From Callipepla californica brunnescens (Eukaryota > Chordata > Aves > Galliformes > Odontophoridae), in NCBI GenBank assembly GCA_023055505.1, contig JALIRH010000045.1, positions 806,001 through 870,000 of the forward strand: a DNA stretch of 64,000 nucleotides, given 5' to 3'. Positions 12,703-26,639 of the stretch are shown in pieces (position 1 is the stretch's first letter; each line of letters begins with the position of its first letter). The notes beneath the pieces were generated by a model, which ran no database searches, was not told where the DNA came from, and saw nothing but the letters and a program-made list of their open reading frames with translations. The position numbers and the translations under genes were made by a program.

Positions 12703-15422
12703 GTAAGTTCAGAGGGTCTCATAGGCACTGGCAGAGCCCTTACTCTGCAGCTCCTGTGTTTCCATCCATAGAATGGAAAAGGACGATGGAAAAGGATGGA
12801 AAAGGACACGTTCTCCTCCTCCTTCTGCCGTTTTGTTATTTGTTTGTGCTGCAGGATCTTAACCCCATAAGGGCCTGGCAGCTTGAGACACGATTTCTCT
12901 GTCTCTGGGGGTTCGTTTGATCCCGAACGATGTTTGAATTGATTTTCTATATATTTGTTCATGTTTAATGTAAGCAGCATTTAGCTGCCAGTCACCAAGG
13001 AGCAGATTATCACTGGGAGGAAGGGGGAAGGGAGAAAAGCTCCTCTTAAGAATGTGGATTCAACGTGTTTGTTTCCGTCAGCCTGAGGTAACTGCTGTGA
13101 TTATGTCCCCCCCACAGAACCTGGCTGCTCGCTTGCAGATGTCATACACAAATTGGTTGTGACGTTTGCATTTGAAGGAATAATAAATCCACCTGTCCCA
13201 TGTTGCTAAAAAATGAGCTTAGGGGAACAGCAAAACCTATCTGCAAATGTGGAGGGAATTATGAGCTGAGACGGCCTCCAAACGTTGGATGGATTGGTCC
13301 CTCACGGTGCCCCTGCAGGACCTGAACCCCGTGCGGTGTGGGGTGACGTGTGCTCCCTCAGTTCTTGTGTGTGCTGTGGCAGAGCAGTGCAGTGACAGTC
13401 CCTCGTACTGCAGACTGAGCAGCAGCTGCAGGTCATCCTCCTGAGCTGACATTATCTCTTAATTGTGCCAAACAGAGCTGTCAGCAGACTGCCTTTAGCA
13501 ATCTCGGTGACGAACTCTTGCTTGTGCTAACAAACTCATTAATGCACAGTAGGCTCCTTAAAGGTGGAGGGACTTTTCTTCTCAAAGGATCAAGGTGAAC
13601 TCTGTAGGCAGGGTGGCATTTTGTCCATGCATACTTAAATTTCCATAGATAGGAATCAGCTCTATTCATAGCTCCGCTGTGATTCCCTTCGGGCTCTTGG
13701 ACTGAACAATGGACGTGAGCTGAGCTATTCCAAGTTCTCCTGGACAGCTTTGTAGGGCCAAAGGCTCCGAAGGACCCACGCGGTGTCAGGGTCATATTCC
13801 AGCAGTCAGTGCTGGAGCCACGCATCTCTGCTCTGTTGGCCAAAGCCTGTTATCTTCTGCTGCTGCACTGTGGAAACAGCAGAAAACCTGCAGGCTGGGA
13901 TGGCATTGTGGTGCACTGATCCTGCTGATCTGCAGCCAGCAGTGCCGTCCCTGCCGGGAAGGAGCAGTTGTTTGCACCAACATGTGAAGCAGTCAGGTAA
14001 TAATTAGAGCAGTGTTAATGTGTATCGGTGCACAGAAAGGTCCATCGGGAAGGGGGCTGCCCTGCAGCGCGGCAGAGTGAGTGCGGCTGAAAGCTGTGCT
14101 TTTACTGTCAGCATTTCTGAAGCACCCTGTCAACGTGGCATCGTCCCCGGGGCTGGTGTTTCCATGGAAATCTCATCGGAGACATCAGCTGATGTCTGCT
14201 GCTCCCATCGACCTGTTGTCGGCGGAAGGAATCGCTCTGCGCTCCCCATCTCCTCCAGCAGTGGTCTGAGTGTGGCCCTTCGTGGTACACCCACCTGCAC
14301 TCCACGATCCGCGTCCTCCCGTGTATTAAAGAGGGCTGGGAGGCAGGAAGGACCTCGGGACTGCAGTGCTGCATGTCATAAACAGAGCTCTGCAGCTGCT
14401 GGGGGTGTTTCTCAGATCTCCAGGCAGAGCTAATATTAGCGTTTGTAAACACCCGGTGAAGCACCTTCTCTAAAACCATCTCTTCTGTGTCATTTTTATT
14501 TGTTCTGTCTGTATGGGGGGGAGGGGATGAAGTAGGACAGTTCTGATGGGCTCTTGGATTTCTGACAAAGCTCTGTTGAATAATTAATGCTTCAGTTGGC
14601 TTTTCGGATTCGGAGACTTCAATTGTTCATCTCTCCCACTCAGTGCACGGTGCGGTGGCAGAAGTCCCCGCGGTGCCGCTGTGCTCCCGAGATGTTATTT
14701 AAGCGTGCAAATTAATTGTAAGGGACACCGTGCAGCCCAACAGCTGTCAGTGTCTGTGCGTGAAGCGCGGCTTCATGGAAGTATTTCACAGCCTCAAAAT
14801 AGTGTCAGTGGCAAAGAATAAACCCCACCTGTGCTGGGTATGTGCAGCTGGGAGCAGGAGCTCTGCAGGTCGGGCTGTGCTCAGCTGCTTTCCAGCACAG
14901 GGGGTGCAAGGACGGCTTTTTCTCCTTTAAGAAAGGAACCAACCCCTACAATTCTGTGATACTGTGAATGATGGGGTTTTGATTTCCAGAAATGGTGCAT
15001 CAGTGCCTCTCACTTGTAGGAGAATGTGGTTTCCCTCTGCCTGGATTTGGGTGACTCAAAGGAGTTGTGTAATCGTTGGGTGGACAGAGAGCATCTGCTG
15101 GAACATCTTGGTATTTTTCCCCTCCTTCCCTCCCCCTCTCTCTCTTTCTCTTTCTCCCTTTTTCTGGCACCAGTTTGTTAATGTATTTCCCTCTTGTTTT
15201 CCTGATTTTTTTTTTGTCCTTACATTGAAACAACCCACAGCCTGTTGTTTCTCCTCCTTTTCTTCAGCTGGGAGAAGTGTGGAGAGCCATTCCTTTGGGA
15301 CTGCTCCTGGTGGTAGAGGCAGAAACGGAGAGGCAATGTGGGATACTGGGAGGAATGAGCTGCCGTGCTCAGCAGTGAATTACCCCAATGGATTTGATGT
15401 TATTCTCACTTTCTCTTTGCAG
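12703..15422 (+). other. MYO1D: MYO1D intron
   Basis: 2.7 kb. A short sense CR1-like tip is present at about 14920-14972 (CCAACCCCTACAATTCTGTG). A pyrimidine-rich stretch lies at about 15115-15175. No exon or RNA gene is recognised. Confidence 0.65.
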
Positions 15423-15577
15423 TTGGTCGGGTTGAGCGTCTCCAATGGGAAGGACCAGTTGGTGGTCTTCCACACGAAGGACAACAAGGATCTGATCGTC
15501 TGCCTCTTCAGCAAAGAGCCGCCCAACGACAACAGGGTTGGAGAGCTGGTGGGCGTCCTGGCGAGCCACTTCAAGAG
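15423..15577 (+). CDS. MYO1D: MYO1D penultimate coding exon
   Basis: The acceptor CTTTGCAG is followed by [40 protein letters not shown] and [11 protein letters not shown] plus two bases of a Ser codon, about human residues 904-955. The donor is AAGAG|gtcggt, weak at +3 and +4, although the intron it opens is the longest in the window (20 kb). The split codon AG|T is completed exactly at 35762, supporting this junction. Confidence 0.96.
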
Positions 15578-18500
15578 GTCGGTGCTGGAAACTCGCTCTA
15601 GCCAGATCCAGAGCTTTCCACGAATCCACCTTGCTGTCGCTCTTGAGTTCTGCCTGTTTCTTCACTGTCACTGGGATGGCGGAGCATTTATTCCCTGTGG
15701 TTTTGAGACCACGCTTTGTTTGCCTCTTCTCACTCTCAGTGTTCATTAGGGCATGGATACCTGGGGACAGATACCACTGCACAGCTCAACTCCAGCAGCG
15801 CTTTAAGGTCAGGCTTTAACGCCTAAACCTGAAACACAGCTCTTCCTTTCTCAGGTTGTTTCCCCTGCCCCATTGATGGTTTAGTGCTGTAGCTGTGGAG
15901 TGGCACCTGTTCCCCTGCAGATCTCTGTGCAGAATCTGTTTGCGTGGTGGACAGAGCACCGAAGCGGTTTCTGTGCCCTGAGCTGCACAGCACTCACTGC
16001 ATTGCAGATGCAAAATTAACCCTACAGAGATGTGGTGTGAGCGGTGGCCAGACCTGTGGGGTTGTTCTCCTGCTCCTGCAGAGCAGATTTGCACAGGAAT
16101 TGATGCTGATCTGCATCACATGCAGCGCTGGTCCATGTGTTTCTCAATCATGATCCATTTGTGGCTGATGAAGAGGAGTCTTTGTGGGTAAATGTTCACA
16201 CAGAGCTATGGTGGGAGGGTGGTGAGTGTGGATTTAGCTCCTCATAGGTTCCTAAGAGCCATTTTTTCTCTGGTGTCTGATAGAGTTTATGGGTTTAACA
16301 ATAGTATTCAGGAGCAGCTCCCATTTAATACCCATATGTCACACTTTCCTTCATCAAAGAAATATCTGCAAATCAAAGGAAGAATGGGAAAATTCACGTT
16401 TTCTCTCAGTTTCAATTTCCTAAATGTGAAGAAATCCCGTTGGTGCACGGGATTAGCTGACCCAGTGCTCCTCATTAAATAGGATTAGCAGTCACTGTGT
16501 GGCACTGTCAGGTTTCCCTGGGCCCAGCAGTGAGGTCTTAGGGAATCCCAGTGGCTGTGGGACCCTCCAGCAGGTTTTGGAGCAGCCCTACAGCTGTGGC
16601 ACGGGGCAGCTTCGCAGCAAGACGGCGGGCTGCTGGTTGGGATCCTCTCCGAGCACGGTTCCAGCCATCCTCAACACTGCCATGGTGAGGTTTTAGCAGT
16701 GTTAAAAGAACAGTAAAAGCAATCCCTGCAGAATTCCAGCAGAAAATCACTCGCCTAAGCATCACTTTGTATTTCCTGTTGCGCCCTGAGACCTGTCAGC
16801 CAATTTTAATCATGGATTGTCTTCAGACCTGGCTTCTTAAATGGGCATGCCCTGGAGCCGGTTGCCTTGGCACTGTGGAGCTATTGACAAACAGTTCATT
16901 GGAGGGATGGCAGATGAGCTCTGTGGGTCCCGTCAGGTTGGTCATCCTGTCCTTGAGCACAGCACGGCGGTGCTGTAGGGACGTGGCAGCTTTCCTGTTC
17001 ACGTGTTGTCCTTCTGCTCCACGTGGCTTTTCGGGACACTAGTGAAGTGTGGAAGCAGCGAGGTTGGGTTATTTGTGGGTCTGTGGGAAGCAGCAGAGGT
17101 TAATTGATGGGTTGGTGATTTTGATTTGTTGGGTCGATGGAAGGGAGCGCTCCGCAGAAACCCATCTTCAGTTGGTTGTGTTGGGGTGGAGATGGCACTG
17201 CGTACATTTCTTGATGCCATCTGTTTGAAACAACAAAAACCAAAGGTTCAGCGTGGCGTGAGAGAAGAAAGAGGGGCACAGGGAGGAACCAAGAAGGAAG
17301 AAGCATGCAGGGCAGGGATTTGGAAGGGCCCTTAACCCAATGTTCCTTTCAGGAACCATTGCCCTCTGCACAGAAGGAGTGTTACAGCTGTGCTCTCCAA
17401 GTAAGCTGCCCCTGGAGCTTTGAGCACACAGGGGCCGTTATCTGTTATCCGTTGCTGGCAGTGGGTGTCAGTGGGCACCGCGTGGAGGAGCGCTCCGTAA
17501 CTGGGAGTTTCCATCCGTGCTGGGATTTCTGAAGGCTGGATGTGATCAAAGGGAGGTGAGAGCTGCTTCAGCAAAGCCAACTGCCTCTGGATCTGTTTAA
17601 TGCAGTCTGTCCTTTGTGGCCAGTGCCAGCCAACCCATGGTTAGCTCTGATTCAGCCGTGCCAGTGGCTGACACCATTGTTATGGGCGGCTGCGGCTGAC
17701 AAAGGAGCAGACTTTATTCAGAGCAGATTCTCCCATAGCATTTTTTTTTTTCAGTGAGCTGAGCGTAAATAGCTTTGTTTTTGTACAACATTTCTATTCA
17801 TAGCCGTGCTTCGGGCGCCTGCGGTTTGCTGTCAGATTTGAGCACCAGGTACTTATCCATACATTGCAAGAAATGACTTAATTTCTCCAACACCGTCTTT
17901 GTGGCTGAATGTGAAAAATCTATCAGCTGTTTGCCTTTAGCTGATGGGCAGTCATTACCTTTGCTGATTTCTGTGCGGGTTTGCTGACCGCAGTGCAGTG
18001 AGTCAGGTTAAGAAATGGCAGTTTCTGATAGCAGGGATGTTGTCTTTGTGCCCTGGAGTCCCAGCACTGTGATGAAGAGTGCCCTCAACATTCTCTTATA
18101 ATTATTTATTACTTGGAAAGGGTTTCTTCAGCTGTCGATGCTCTTGAACTTCCCAGGCAGCTGTCCTGCAAGAAGGGAACTCAAAGGTGGTTGGAAGAGG
18201 GTTATTTCTTTCCTAGAACTCATTTTCCCAATGCTGCAGCATTGCTCATCCACCACCTCCAATCCAGGGTGTGAACCCCCAAGCAGAGAACCCCATCTCA
18301 TCGTGCCAAACGGGTTCTGTGTCACACTTCTCAGTGTGTCCCTGGCACAGCAAAAATGGCAGTGCTGGATTCATCATGAGGATGAGCTGAGCTCTGGGGA
18401 GAGCTGGGCCCTCGAGAGATGAAGTGTAACCTTCACTGTGAAACGGTGAATCCTGAATTTGGGTGCTTGACCTCTGGATCTGAAGGTACACTCCTGTGTG

Positions 18501-18721
18501 TGTGATCACACAGTGACAGCAGTTTGTTGTATTTTATGCTGTTCCTGTGAGTATAGAGAACTGTACTGGTCCTCCTGGGATGGGGTCTTGGTAGAGAGAA
18601 GTCATGGGAGCTTGATGTGTGCTGTGGGAGGTTGGTGGCTTGGTGTTCTCTGAAATGATTTTATGTAAGGGATATTGAGGAAGTGTTCTTCAGGGCACTT
18701 CAGATATAAAACACTCGTGTG

Positions 18722-18790
18722 GAATCATAGAACAGTTGGATTGAAGGGACCCCAGAGATGGTCCGGTTCCTGCCCTCCTGCTTCAGACAT
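18722..18790 (-). mobile_element. CR1 3' tip, antisense
   Basis: GGAATCATAGAACAGTTGGA followed by GAAGGGACCCCAGAGATGGT matches the reverse complement of the CR1 terminus. Short and diverged. Confidence 0.65.
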
Positions 18791-19794
18791 TGAGAACCAT
18801 GGTTCCAATGTTCCTGCACTAACTGTAATTCCCATGACACGTCTCCAGCCCGTCTTACCCCTCTGATGTGCTGCTCACTGTGGTGCTACTTTGCCTTATT
18901 GGCCTTCTGCAGAGCGTTATTTGGGGTGCCCATCTCCAGCCAGGGGACTGTCCATGGTGGGAGGGTGGAACTGGGAGGATTCCCCCCCCCCCGAGTGGAC
19001 GCACGGGGCTACAGCAGACAAACCCTCTCTGTTTTTGGACTGTCAGTGGTGGGAGGGTGAAGCTGGAAGGGTTCTTTGTGATATCTATCACTTAGAAGCT
19101 GTGATACGTGCTTTGCAGTGTCCTAGAACCCCGTCCTGCACCTGCCCACGTGTTCCAGGTGCCATCACTCTTCCAAATGTGAACGTTTCCACATTTCAGA
19201 GCACGTAGCGTTTTCACTCCTATTATCGCACTGTCCTGTCTGCCCCCTACAGCTGTCCTGGCACCCATGGGCCCTACAAAACATCGGCCATGTAGAACTT
19301 GTGTCTTTGGGATTGGTTTGGGGAAGGGGCTGTAACTCACTCCGTCTGTGAGCTGTGCTGGGTGCAGGTGCTGCTGGGATGTAACACGCTGCTCCGGAGG
19401 CTTCAAACAGCAGGAAGAAATGTGCATTTTTCACTTGAAATCTTTGAATCTTTGATCATTTCATCAGAGACGTCTGATGTTTTTCCCACATTATTGCATA
19501 AAGTGTCGTAAAAGTAGACGTTAATAATTTCTCCTTCCGATTTTCCATTTGATATCATTGGCGGAGCCCAAATCCTCTCTTGTAAAGCTTTCTTCCCTTC
19601 CATTTGTTGCCCAGATGGTTCCACGCTGTGAGCTCACTGTTCGAGGACATCTCAGATAGGTGCTCCATTTCTGATTAGATGTGATTAATGAGTTGGGTGC
19701 GTAACGACGTTGTTGGGTGGAGGGTTGGGTAAGCTTTGGTTCCCTGGGAAGTTCGGATCATCGCGTTGATGAAGCCGGGATGTGGTGGGGACCA

Positions 19795-19890
19795 TAATGT
19801 GATAGTGGCATTTCTGAAAACCATTGGGCTGCAGAACATCGTGTGGTGGAAGGGACCCATCGGTGTCATCTGGTCCAACTCCCAACGTAC
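19795..19890 (-). mobile_element. CR1 3' tail, antisense, diverged
   Basis: GTGGTGGAAGGGACCCATCG and GTCATCTGGTCCAACTCCCA fit an antisense CR1 tail of an older subfamily. Boundaries are uncertain. Confidence 0.5.
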
Positions 19891-20559
19891 AAGGAGCTGA
19901 AACTTGGTACAGACAGTGAGTCCTGGCTGTGTATATGGAGCCACGCTCAAGCCACTCAGTACTTACATAGGAGGAGTAACGTGGCTGTGCCAAAGGACAA
20001 CTGAACCAAGCAAAATGACGCTCAGTCTTCTAACTCATGACCAACGATGGCTTTTATTGCGTCTTCTTGTCCCAGAAAGGAGCCCAGCCTGCAGGGCATA
20101 AATCCAAGCTCATCACCTCACGCACTGACCCTGCTGTGTTGCTCTCCTTGTAAGCTCTCCTTTTCCACCTGCACTGTGCCCTGAGATCTGGGACATGTTT
20201 TGTCCACGGCCCCGCTCCACTGTGCCAAACTGCAGTTGGTTTCTGTGCGAATCAGAAGGATCTGCGTTGGTGTCGTTAGCAATGAGTTCTGCCGTGAGCT
20301 TTAATGAGCTGGCGGCGTCTCAGTCCTTCGGGTCTCTCATTCTGTGTGGATTTGCTGTTGCTTAAGCGTTGCTTTCTCCCTCCTCTTTTCCAAAAGAGAG
20401 GTGTTGAGGATGATCCAGAGTAGATTTCCGTGTAAGACCGAGGTGGTTTGATCCTGGCTGTCACTCAGCGTTACACACAGTAATTCATGGCACAGATAAT
20501 GCTTTGTGGTGCTAAATTCAGTGGGGAGGATGAAGGGAGCCAGGAAAGGAGAGGGGCAG

Positions 20560-20800
20560 TGTGGAACCCCAATCCTGCGTCCCGTACTCAGCAGCAGAGC
20601 CTGGAGCTGTGGCACTGAGGGCCGTGGTTGGGGTGGGTTGGGGTTGGAATTGGGGATCTGAGACCTTTTCCAACCATAAGGACTCTGAGTGAGCATGGTG
20701 GGGGTGGGATGATGTGGTGACCTTGGAGGTCTTCCCCAAGCCCAGTGATTGTATGGGTGGACATGGTGGGGATGGTTGGGGTTGGACTTCACGATTGTGG
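20560..20800 (+). mobile_element. Clustered CR1 3' tips
   Basis: At least two sense tips: GGGGATCTGAGACCTTTTCC-AACCATAAGGACTCTG and GTGACCTTGGAGGTCTTCCC-CAAGCCCAGTGATTGTATGG. They share GTGGGGNTGG-type spacers, suggesting local duplication of tails rather than independent insertions. Confidence 0.6.
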
Positions 20801-21219
20801 CGGCCGTTATCCCCGCTGCCCTCACAGAACCTCTGGTGATCTTTCTCTGCTCTTTTTCCCCATTCATCTTGCTCCCCCTTCCTGCAGGGCTGCATGCTGC
20901 TGTGCTGTCAGCAGTCTGGCAGATGTTCATGACCATTTCTGCACTGCTTGGCTTGCATTTTCCCCGAGGTCTTGGACCGTGCTCAGTCAAAACTCCCACA
21001 TTTCATGGGCCAGCGCTCTGCTTCCACTTGGAGTCATCCCCTCTCTGCTGGTTTCCTTTTGCCCGCGTTTCCCCCCGTGCCCACCCAGCTCTGCACGGAG
21101 CTGAGATGCAGCTCTGCCTCAGCTGCCGTTGGTTCCTCGCTCAGTTGGCCCTGCAGAGCCCCACTGACACCCAGAGGGCTTTTTCACTGCTGCAGTGCTT
21201 CACTGATCTTCCCGCGTCG

Positions 21220-22831
21220 TGGCTGGACCTCCTCCATCTCAGACTTATGGTCACACTTGGTGATCCTGGAGGTCTTTTAGTGCTGTACGGTTCTGCGAGC
21301 GGGCACGGTGGGGATTGAGGTGGTCCGTGAGCGCCTAGGCAATGCTCATGTTCATAAATCCATGGGACCCGATGGGTGCTGAGGGAGCTGGCGGAGGTGA
21401 TTGCTGAACCGCTCTCTGTCATCTTTGGGAGGTCTTGGAGAATGGGGGATGTGCCTGATGGCTGGAGGATAGCCAGTGTCACTCCGGTCTTGAAGGAAGA
21501 TCTGGGTAATGATAGGCCATCAGCCTCACCTCTGTCCCTGGAAAGGTGATGGAACAGCTTGTGCTGGATGCCATCTCCAGACAACTGGAAGAGAAGGAGG
21601 TTATCAGGAGTAGTCAACATGGGTTCACCTAAGGGAGGCCGTGCTCGACCAACCTGGTGCCTTCTGTGATGTTGTCACTGGCTGAGTGGACGGGGGGAGG
21701 GTGGTGGATGTAGTCTACCTTGATTTCAGCAAGGTATTTATACTGTCCCCCATGACATCCTTATAGCAAAGCTAAGGAAGTGTAGGATAGAGGAGTGGAC
21801 AGTGCAGTGGGTTGAGAGCTGGCTGACGGGCAGAGCACAGAGGGTTGTTGGTGGCACTGCAGAGTTTGGTTGGAGGCCTTTAACCAGCGGTGTCCCCCAG
21901 GGGTCCGTGCTGGGTCTTGTTCAACATCTCCATCAGTGATGTTGATGAGGGGATAGTGCCCACCCTCAGCAATTTGCTGATGATACGAAGTTGGGAGGAT
22001 TGGCTGACACGCCTGAAGGCTGTGCTGCCATTCAGCGAGACCTGGACAGGATGGAGAGCTGGGCAGTCAGAAACCAGATGAAATTTAACAGAAGCAAGTG
22101 TAGAGTCTTGCATCTAGGGAGGAATAATTGCACGCAGCAGCACAGGCTGGGGGATGAGCTGCTGGAGAGGAGCTCTGCACAGAGGGACCTGGGTGTCCTG
22201 GTGGACGACAGATTTACCATGAGCAGTGTGCCCTCGTGGCCAAGAGGGCCAATGGCATTCTGGGGTGCATTAAAAAGAGCGTGGCCAGCAGGTCAAGGGA
22301 GGTGATCCTCCCCCTCTGCTCTGCCCTGGGGAGGCCTCATCTGGAGCACTGTGTGCAGTTCTGGGCTCCCCAGTATAAAAAAGACGGGGATCTCTTGGAA
22401 AGAGTCCAGTGGAGGGCCAAAAAGATGGGGAAGGGCCTGGAGGATCTCCCCTATGAAGAAAGGCGGAGTGAACTGGGTCTGTTCAGCCTCGAGAGAAGAA
22501 GACTGAGAGGGGACCTGACCCAGGTTTATAAATATCTGAGGTGCGGGGGACAAAGTGGCGAGGCCAGACTCTTTTCAGCAGTGTGTGGAGACAGGACAAG
22601 GGGGAATGGACAGAAACTGCAGCACAGGAGGTTCTGCATTAATTCTTTATGGTGAGGGTGACGGAGCACTGGCACAGGCTGCCCAGGGGGTTGTGGGGTC
22701 TCCTTCTCTGGAGATACTCAAGACCCACCTGGACGCCTGCCTGTGCGACCTGGTGTAGGGAACTGCTTTGTAGCGGGGTTGGTCTCGATGGTCTCTTGAG
22801 GTCCCTTCCAACCCCTGTGATTCCATGATAG
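21220..22831 (+). mobile_element. CR1 LINE, 5'-truncated ORF2 plus 3' end
   Basis: The longest CR1 copy in the window. A tail-like fragment (about 21220-21310) precedes it. From about 21340 decayed reverse transcriptase sequence is visible (SMGPDG near 21358, LREVIA-like, VPDGW, DFSK near 21723, TSGVPQGSVLG-like near 21885, ADDTK-like near 21970, LHLGRNN near 22110, [20 protein letters not shown] near 22475). It ends with GGTCCCTTCCAACCCCTGTG at about 22800 and ATTCCATGATAG. Frameshifts split the frame into several pieces, so it cannot make a protein. Confidence 0.92.
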
Positions 22832-25399
22832 GTTGGTGCTTGGACTTTGTGGTCATGGAGTTCTCCTCCATGAGGACCATGAGAAGGCCAGCTCCTGCCT
22901 GCCTGCCCTCAGCGCCCCGAGCAGGCGGTGGGAACAACAAACCAGCCTGCTTTGAGAGGCACCACTGGGCAGGACATGAACTCCAATGCACAGCAGCATT
23001 ACGTCTCCTGCACGTCCGAAAACGAAACCAAACTCATCTCTTCTTCCCACTCCTACGGCTACAGCACAGTGAGTGTCAATGGTTTGGGAATACCGTGTGC
23101 TGCTGCACCCTGTCCTGCCCCACAGCCGCACCGTGTTGGGGTGCCCGGCCCCACAGCCGCACTGTGTCAGGGTGCCCGGCCCCATAGCTGTGCTGCAGTG
23201 TTGGTGGGGGCCCCATGGGCTCTGGGCTGTGCTCATCCCCCCGGGCTTTGGGCACCCGCTGCAGTGTGGGCCTCTATCCACACGGTGAAGCTCTTCTTCT
23301 GGGCTTGGCACACACCTCCATTTGCATTTCCTTCCCGGCTTTCCCTCTGTTTTTGGGTTTTCTTCCTCCAGACACACTGTTCAGGAGGGCAGGGGGATGC
23401 TTTGAGGCTGCTTTCTCCATCGCATGAAACCAGGGGTGGGAGCAGGATCCAGAAATGGAAGGGGATGGTGCTGCAGTCCCACTGAATTCCATCCCCCCCA
23501 CGTTTCCCCACATCCCTCATTTGCCCACCACGTGCCCACCGCGCTGCTGCGTGAGCTGCTTACTCCCAGTGCTCTCATTTCTGTCAGATGAGGGCTCCAG
23601 AAGCTGTCAGCAGACAAAAACAGCACCAAAAAGACTCTTCTTGATCATCTTCAGCGCTGACCTACTTAAAAGCCCCTTCCCTCCTCTCGCAGCGTGTGCC
23701 GGAGTGCTGGCTTCAGCCTCGGAGGAACTGAGAGCTGAATGATAATGAATACGAATTATGGGCCCGCGTTTGTTCGGCCGCAGCCGATGAAAAATGGTTT
23801 TCAGATTTCTTCCTTTCTTTTTTCCATCTGCTGCATTTGTAGGGCTGTGACACTGCTCTGCGCCGTCCCTCCAGGAGGTGACAGTAATAATGGAGACGGG
23901 GGGAGAGGAGGTAATTAGCTGCAGCGTACTGGTAAAACCACTCGGCGTCTGTGGAAATGAGTTCAGTTTCTAGCTCCGGGGCGATGGATTAAAATTAGAC
24001 TGTAAATAATGTTCTGTTCTCTGTTAAGGAGTGAGGAGGAGCCGGTAGGCAGCGTGCAAAGCGTGCCATGCAGGGCACTGCTTCGGGACGCGGCCTCACC
24101 CCGGGGCACCCGCTGAGCTGCGATGGGGGTCATCACTGCTCCTGTGGGGCAAGGAGATGGGGGGAAGCGAGGAGGGGTGGGGGGGATGGTGCCACGATGG
24201 GAAATGAAGAGGGATGGAGGGGATGGTGCCATAGATACGGCCGCTGCCCGTGCCCCACATGCACTGGAGGCTCATTTCACCTTACGGTGCACACAGAGCG
24301 CGCTCCTCGTTATGAAGCACTGATCATCAGGAGTGTCTCAGCTCCATATCTTATTTAATTTCTCTTCATGTCCCAGAGCCCGTGGTGTGAATTAACCTCT
24401 GTGGTGCACGGGGTGTTTTTACATACGGATGGTGCAGTGTGTCCCGCACCGGCGCTGTGATTCATCGGCTGTGACATGCTGAATCCCAAATGGAGACCCG
24501 GGGTGACCGGTTGGCACCGGGACATGAAGCTCACACGGGGCTGCTCTGCTCTCCGTGGGGACCCCCGAGCGGAGGAAGCACCGCTCCCGCAGTGCCACTG
24601 CAGTTGGGTGACCCCATGGGGCGGTGGGGATGGCTCTGGGGACCCCTCCTCGTCCCCGGGCATCCTGCTGCAGCCACGCATGTCCCTGCTCGCTGCTGTG
24701 CATGGTGAAGGTCCTCCCACCTCTGCGGGCTCAGAGATCCGTGTGTTGTCAGCCGTCCGAACCGCGGCTTCCCGAAGCCCGTCTCCCAGGCGCCCTATTT
24801 TTAGCCCTGTTTCCCAGGGAAACACGCTTTCATGTGGCTGCTGCATCCTCTGATGTGACAGCGAGGGGGAGAGGTGGCAGAGATCGCTCGGCGCGGTTTC
24901 CTGACGGTCCCTCGTTGTGATCAAAGAGACAAACTCTGATCTGGTGCTGCGCAGAGCCCTGGCTGCCATGCAGGGATGCAGGCGGTGTGGGGTGTTAGCA
25001 GGGACGCGATGCTCTCGGGGTGCCCTCCCGCCGTGCACGTGGCATTGCAGAGTCCCGGCGGATGCGTTCTGGTTTCTGTAGTGCAGGCACGGGCCGAGGA
25101 AATACCCTCTGGGGGCTGAACCCGGTGGCCCCGCGCTGCTGGGGGATGTTTTGATGTCCTCTGTGCGTAATGCAGTGCAGGGTGTGATGTCGAGTCCGGT
25201 GCTTTTCCATTGGACCCCTCAGTGTGGCCAAGAGGTCCCACCCCCTCTGCTATGGACTTCTGTAGATGGGGCTCTCCCATGGGCTGTGGTGTGTCTGTGT
25301 GCCCCGTGCAGATGTCTCGGGTGCTCCAGGGCGTCTCAGAGGGCATGAGGTCGCCCTGTATGGGTGGGTGGCCTGAACCTCAGTGTTCTCCTCCAGCCC

Positions 25400-25530
25400 G
25401 GGTGTGAACCCCTAGGGTCAGGGGACAGGGCTGTCAGCACTCGTGGGGCTGTGGGTGCCCCTGCTCACTGTGGGGAGTCAGACCTGATGGCCTTTAGGAT
25501 CCCTTCCACCTCAACCCCAACCCATCAAAC
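25400..25530 (+). mobile_element. CR1 3' fragment
   Basis: GAGTCAGACCTGATGGCCTT, TAGGATCCCTTCCACCTCAA and CCCCAACCC form a sense CR1 tail, diverged. Confidence 0.55.
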
Positions 25531-26639
25531 CCACACAGCCATCCTTCCACCCAGGAACTTCCGAAGGGGGAAAGTGGGTGAGCAGAGCCCTGAACGTCTC
25601 CGCTGCCTTCAGTGACACCATGCTGGGGGCACAGGGGCACGGATTCCATCTCCCAAAGCGTTCATCACGCGCTCCTGTTTGTTCGGAGGCATCTGTGTTT
25701 GCCCAGCTGCTGGGCTGGGCTGAGTTTGGCTCAGGCTGGAATTGATTTGCTTTAGGATCAGGACTGGCATGGATTCTTGTGGCCGTTGATAGCCCCCTCC
25801 TGCAGTTCCGCTGTGTCTCACGACCAGGAGGAACCACGAGGGAGAGGAGACAGCGGCTCAGAGCGCAGCAGGAAGAGCAGCTCAGTACCCTTAAAGAGAA
25901 ACAAACAGCCAAGCGGGCGATGCCGGAGCGCGGGGCTGTGTTCTGCTGCTCGTGCTCTCCCTGGGACCCCAGAGCACGAGGGATTGCTGCAGTGCCCTCA
26001 CGTTGGTGTGTGCTGCGCGTCCCTGCAGCGGCAGCACGGCTCTGGGCTGTGCTGCTTTCTGCAGGGCTTGGTGCAGGAGATGCAGCCCACCGTGTGAGAC
26101 GCAGCGCTGCTGCCTGGTGAGCTGCCTGCCTCTGGCTGTGCTCACATTGCTCAGCTCGCTGCCGACGAGGAGGAAATGGTGTAGCACCGCTCTGCTACTC
26201 TGCCCGTTGTGGTGGCAGAGTGCAAGCGATGCTTTCCTTCCTGTGTGTGCAAATCCTTCGTCCTAAGGAGGAACTTGAGGGGAGCCGTGGGAGCTGTACA
26301 GTGCAGAGAAGCACCGTCACAATGCTTTTTGCAGTGTCACCCGAGGTCACTGACGCCTCTTGCACCATTTCTGCGCCTCGCTGTGCCGCAGGCAGCTCCT
26401 GTTCGTTGCTCTTGCAGGGGAGGGAACGTTCCCGAGCCGCTGTGGGGCAGCCCCCAAAGCCGGGGTGTGCAGACAGAACCCTGCAGAAAGGCGACGTGCT
26501 CCAGGTTGATGCGTTAGTGTGTTTACTTCTGGAAGCCGTGCTGCTTAACAGGAGCTGCCATTGCCCACAGCAGCAGAGCAGCAGGTGGAGTCGGGCTGCC
26601 CTGGGGCTGCGGCCCTTCATCTGAAATGCCGGCACACAG

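Noticed and set aside
21340..22831. Possible functional reverse transcriptase gene
   Set aside because: The CR1 copy is 5'-truncated with frameshifts and stops; it is a dead element.
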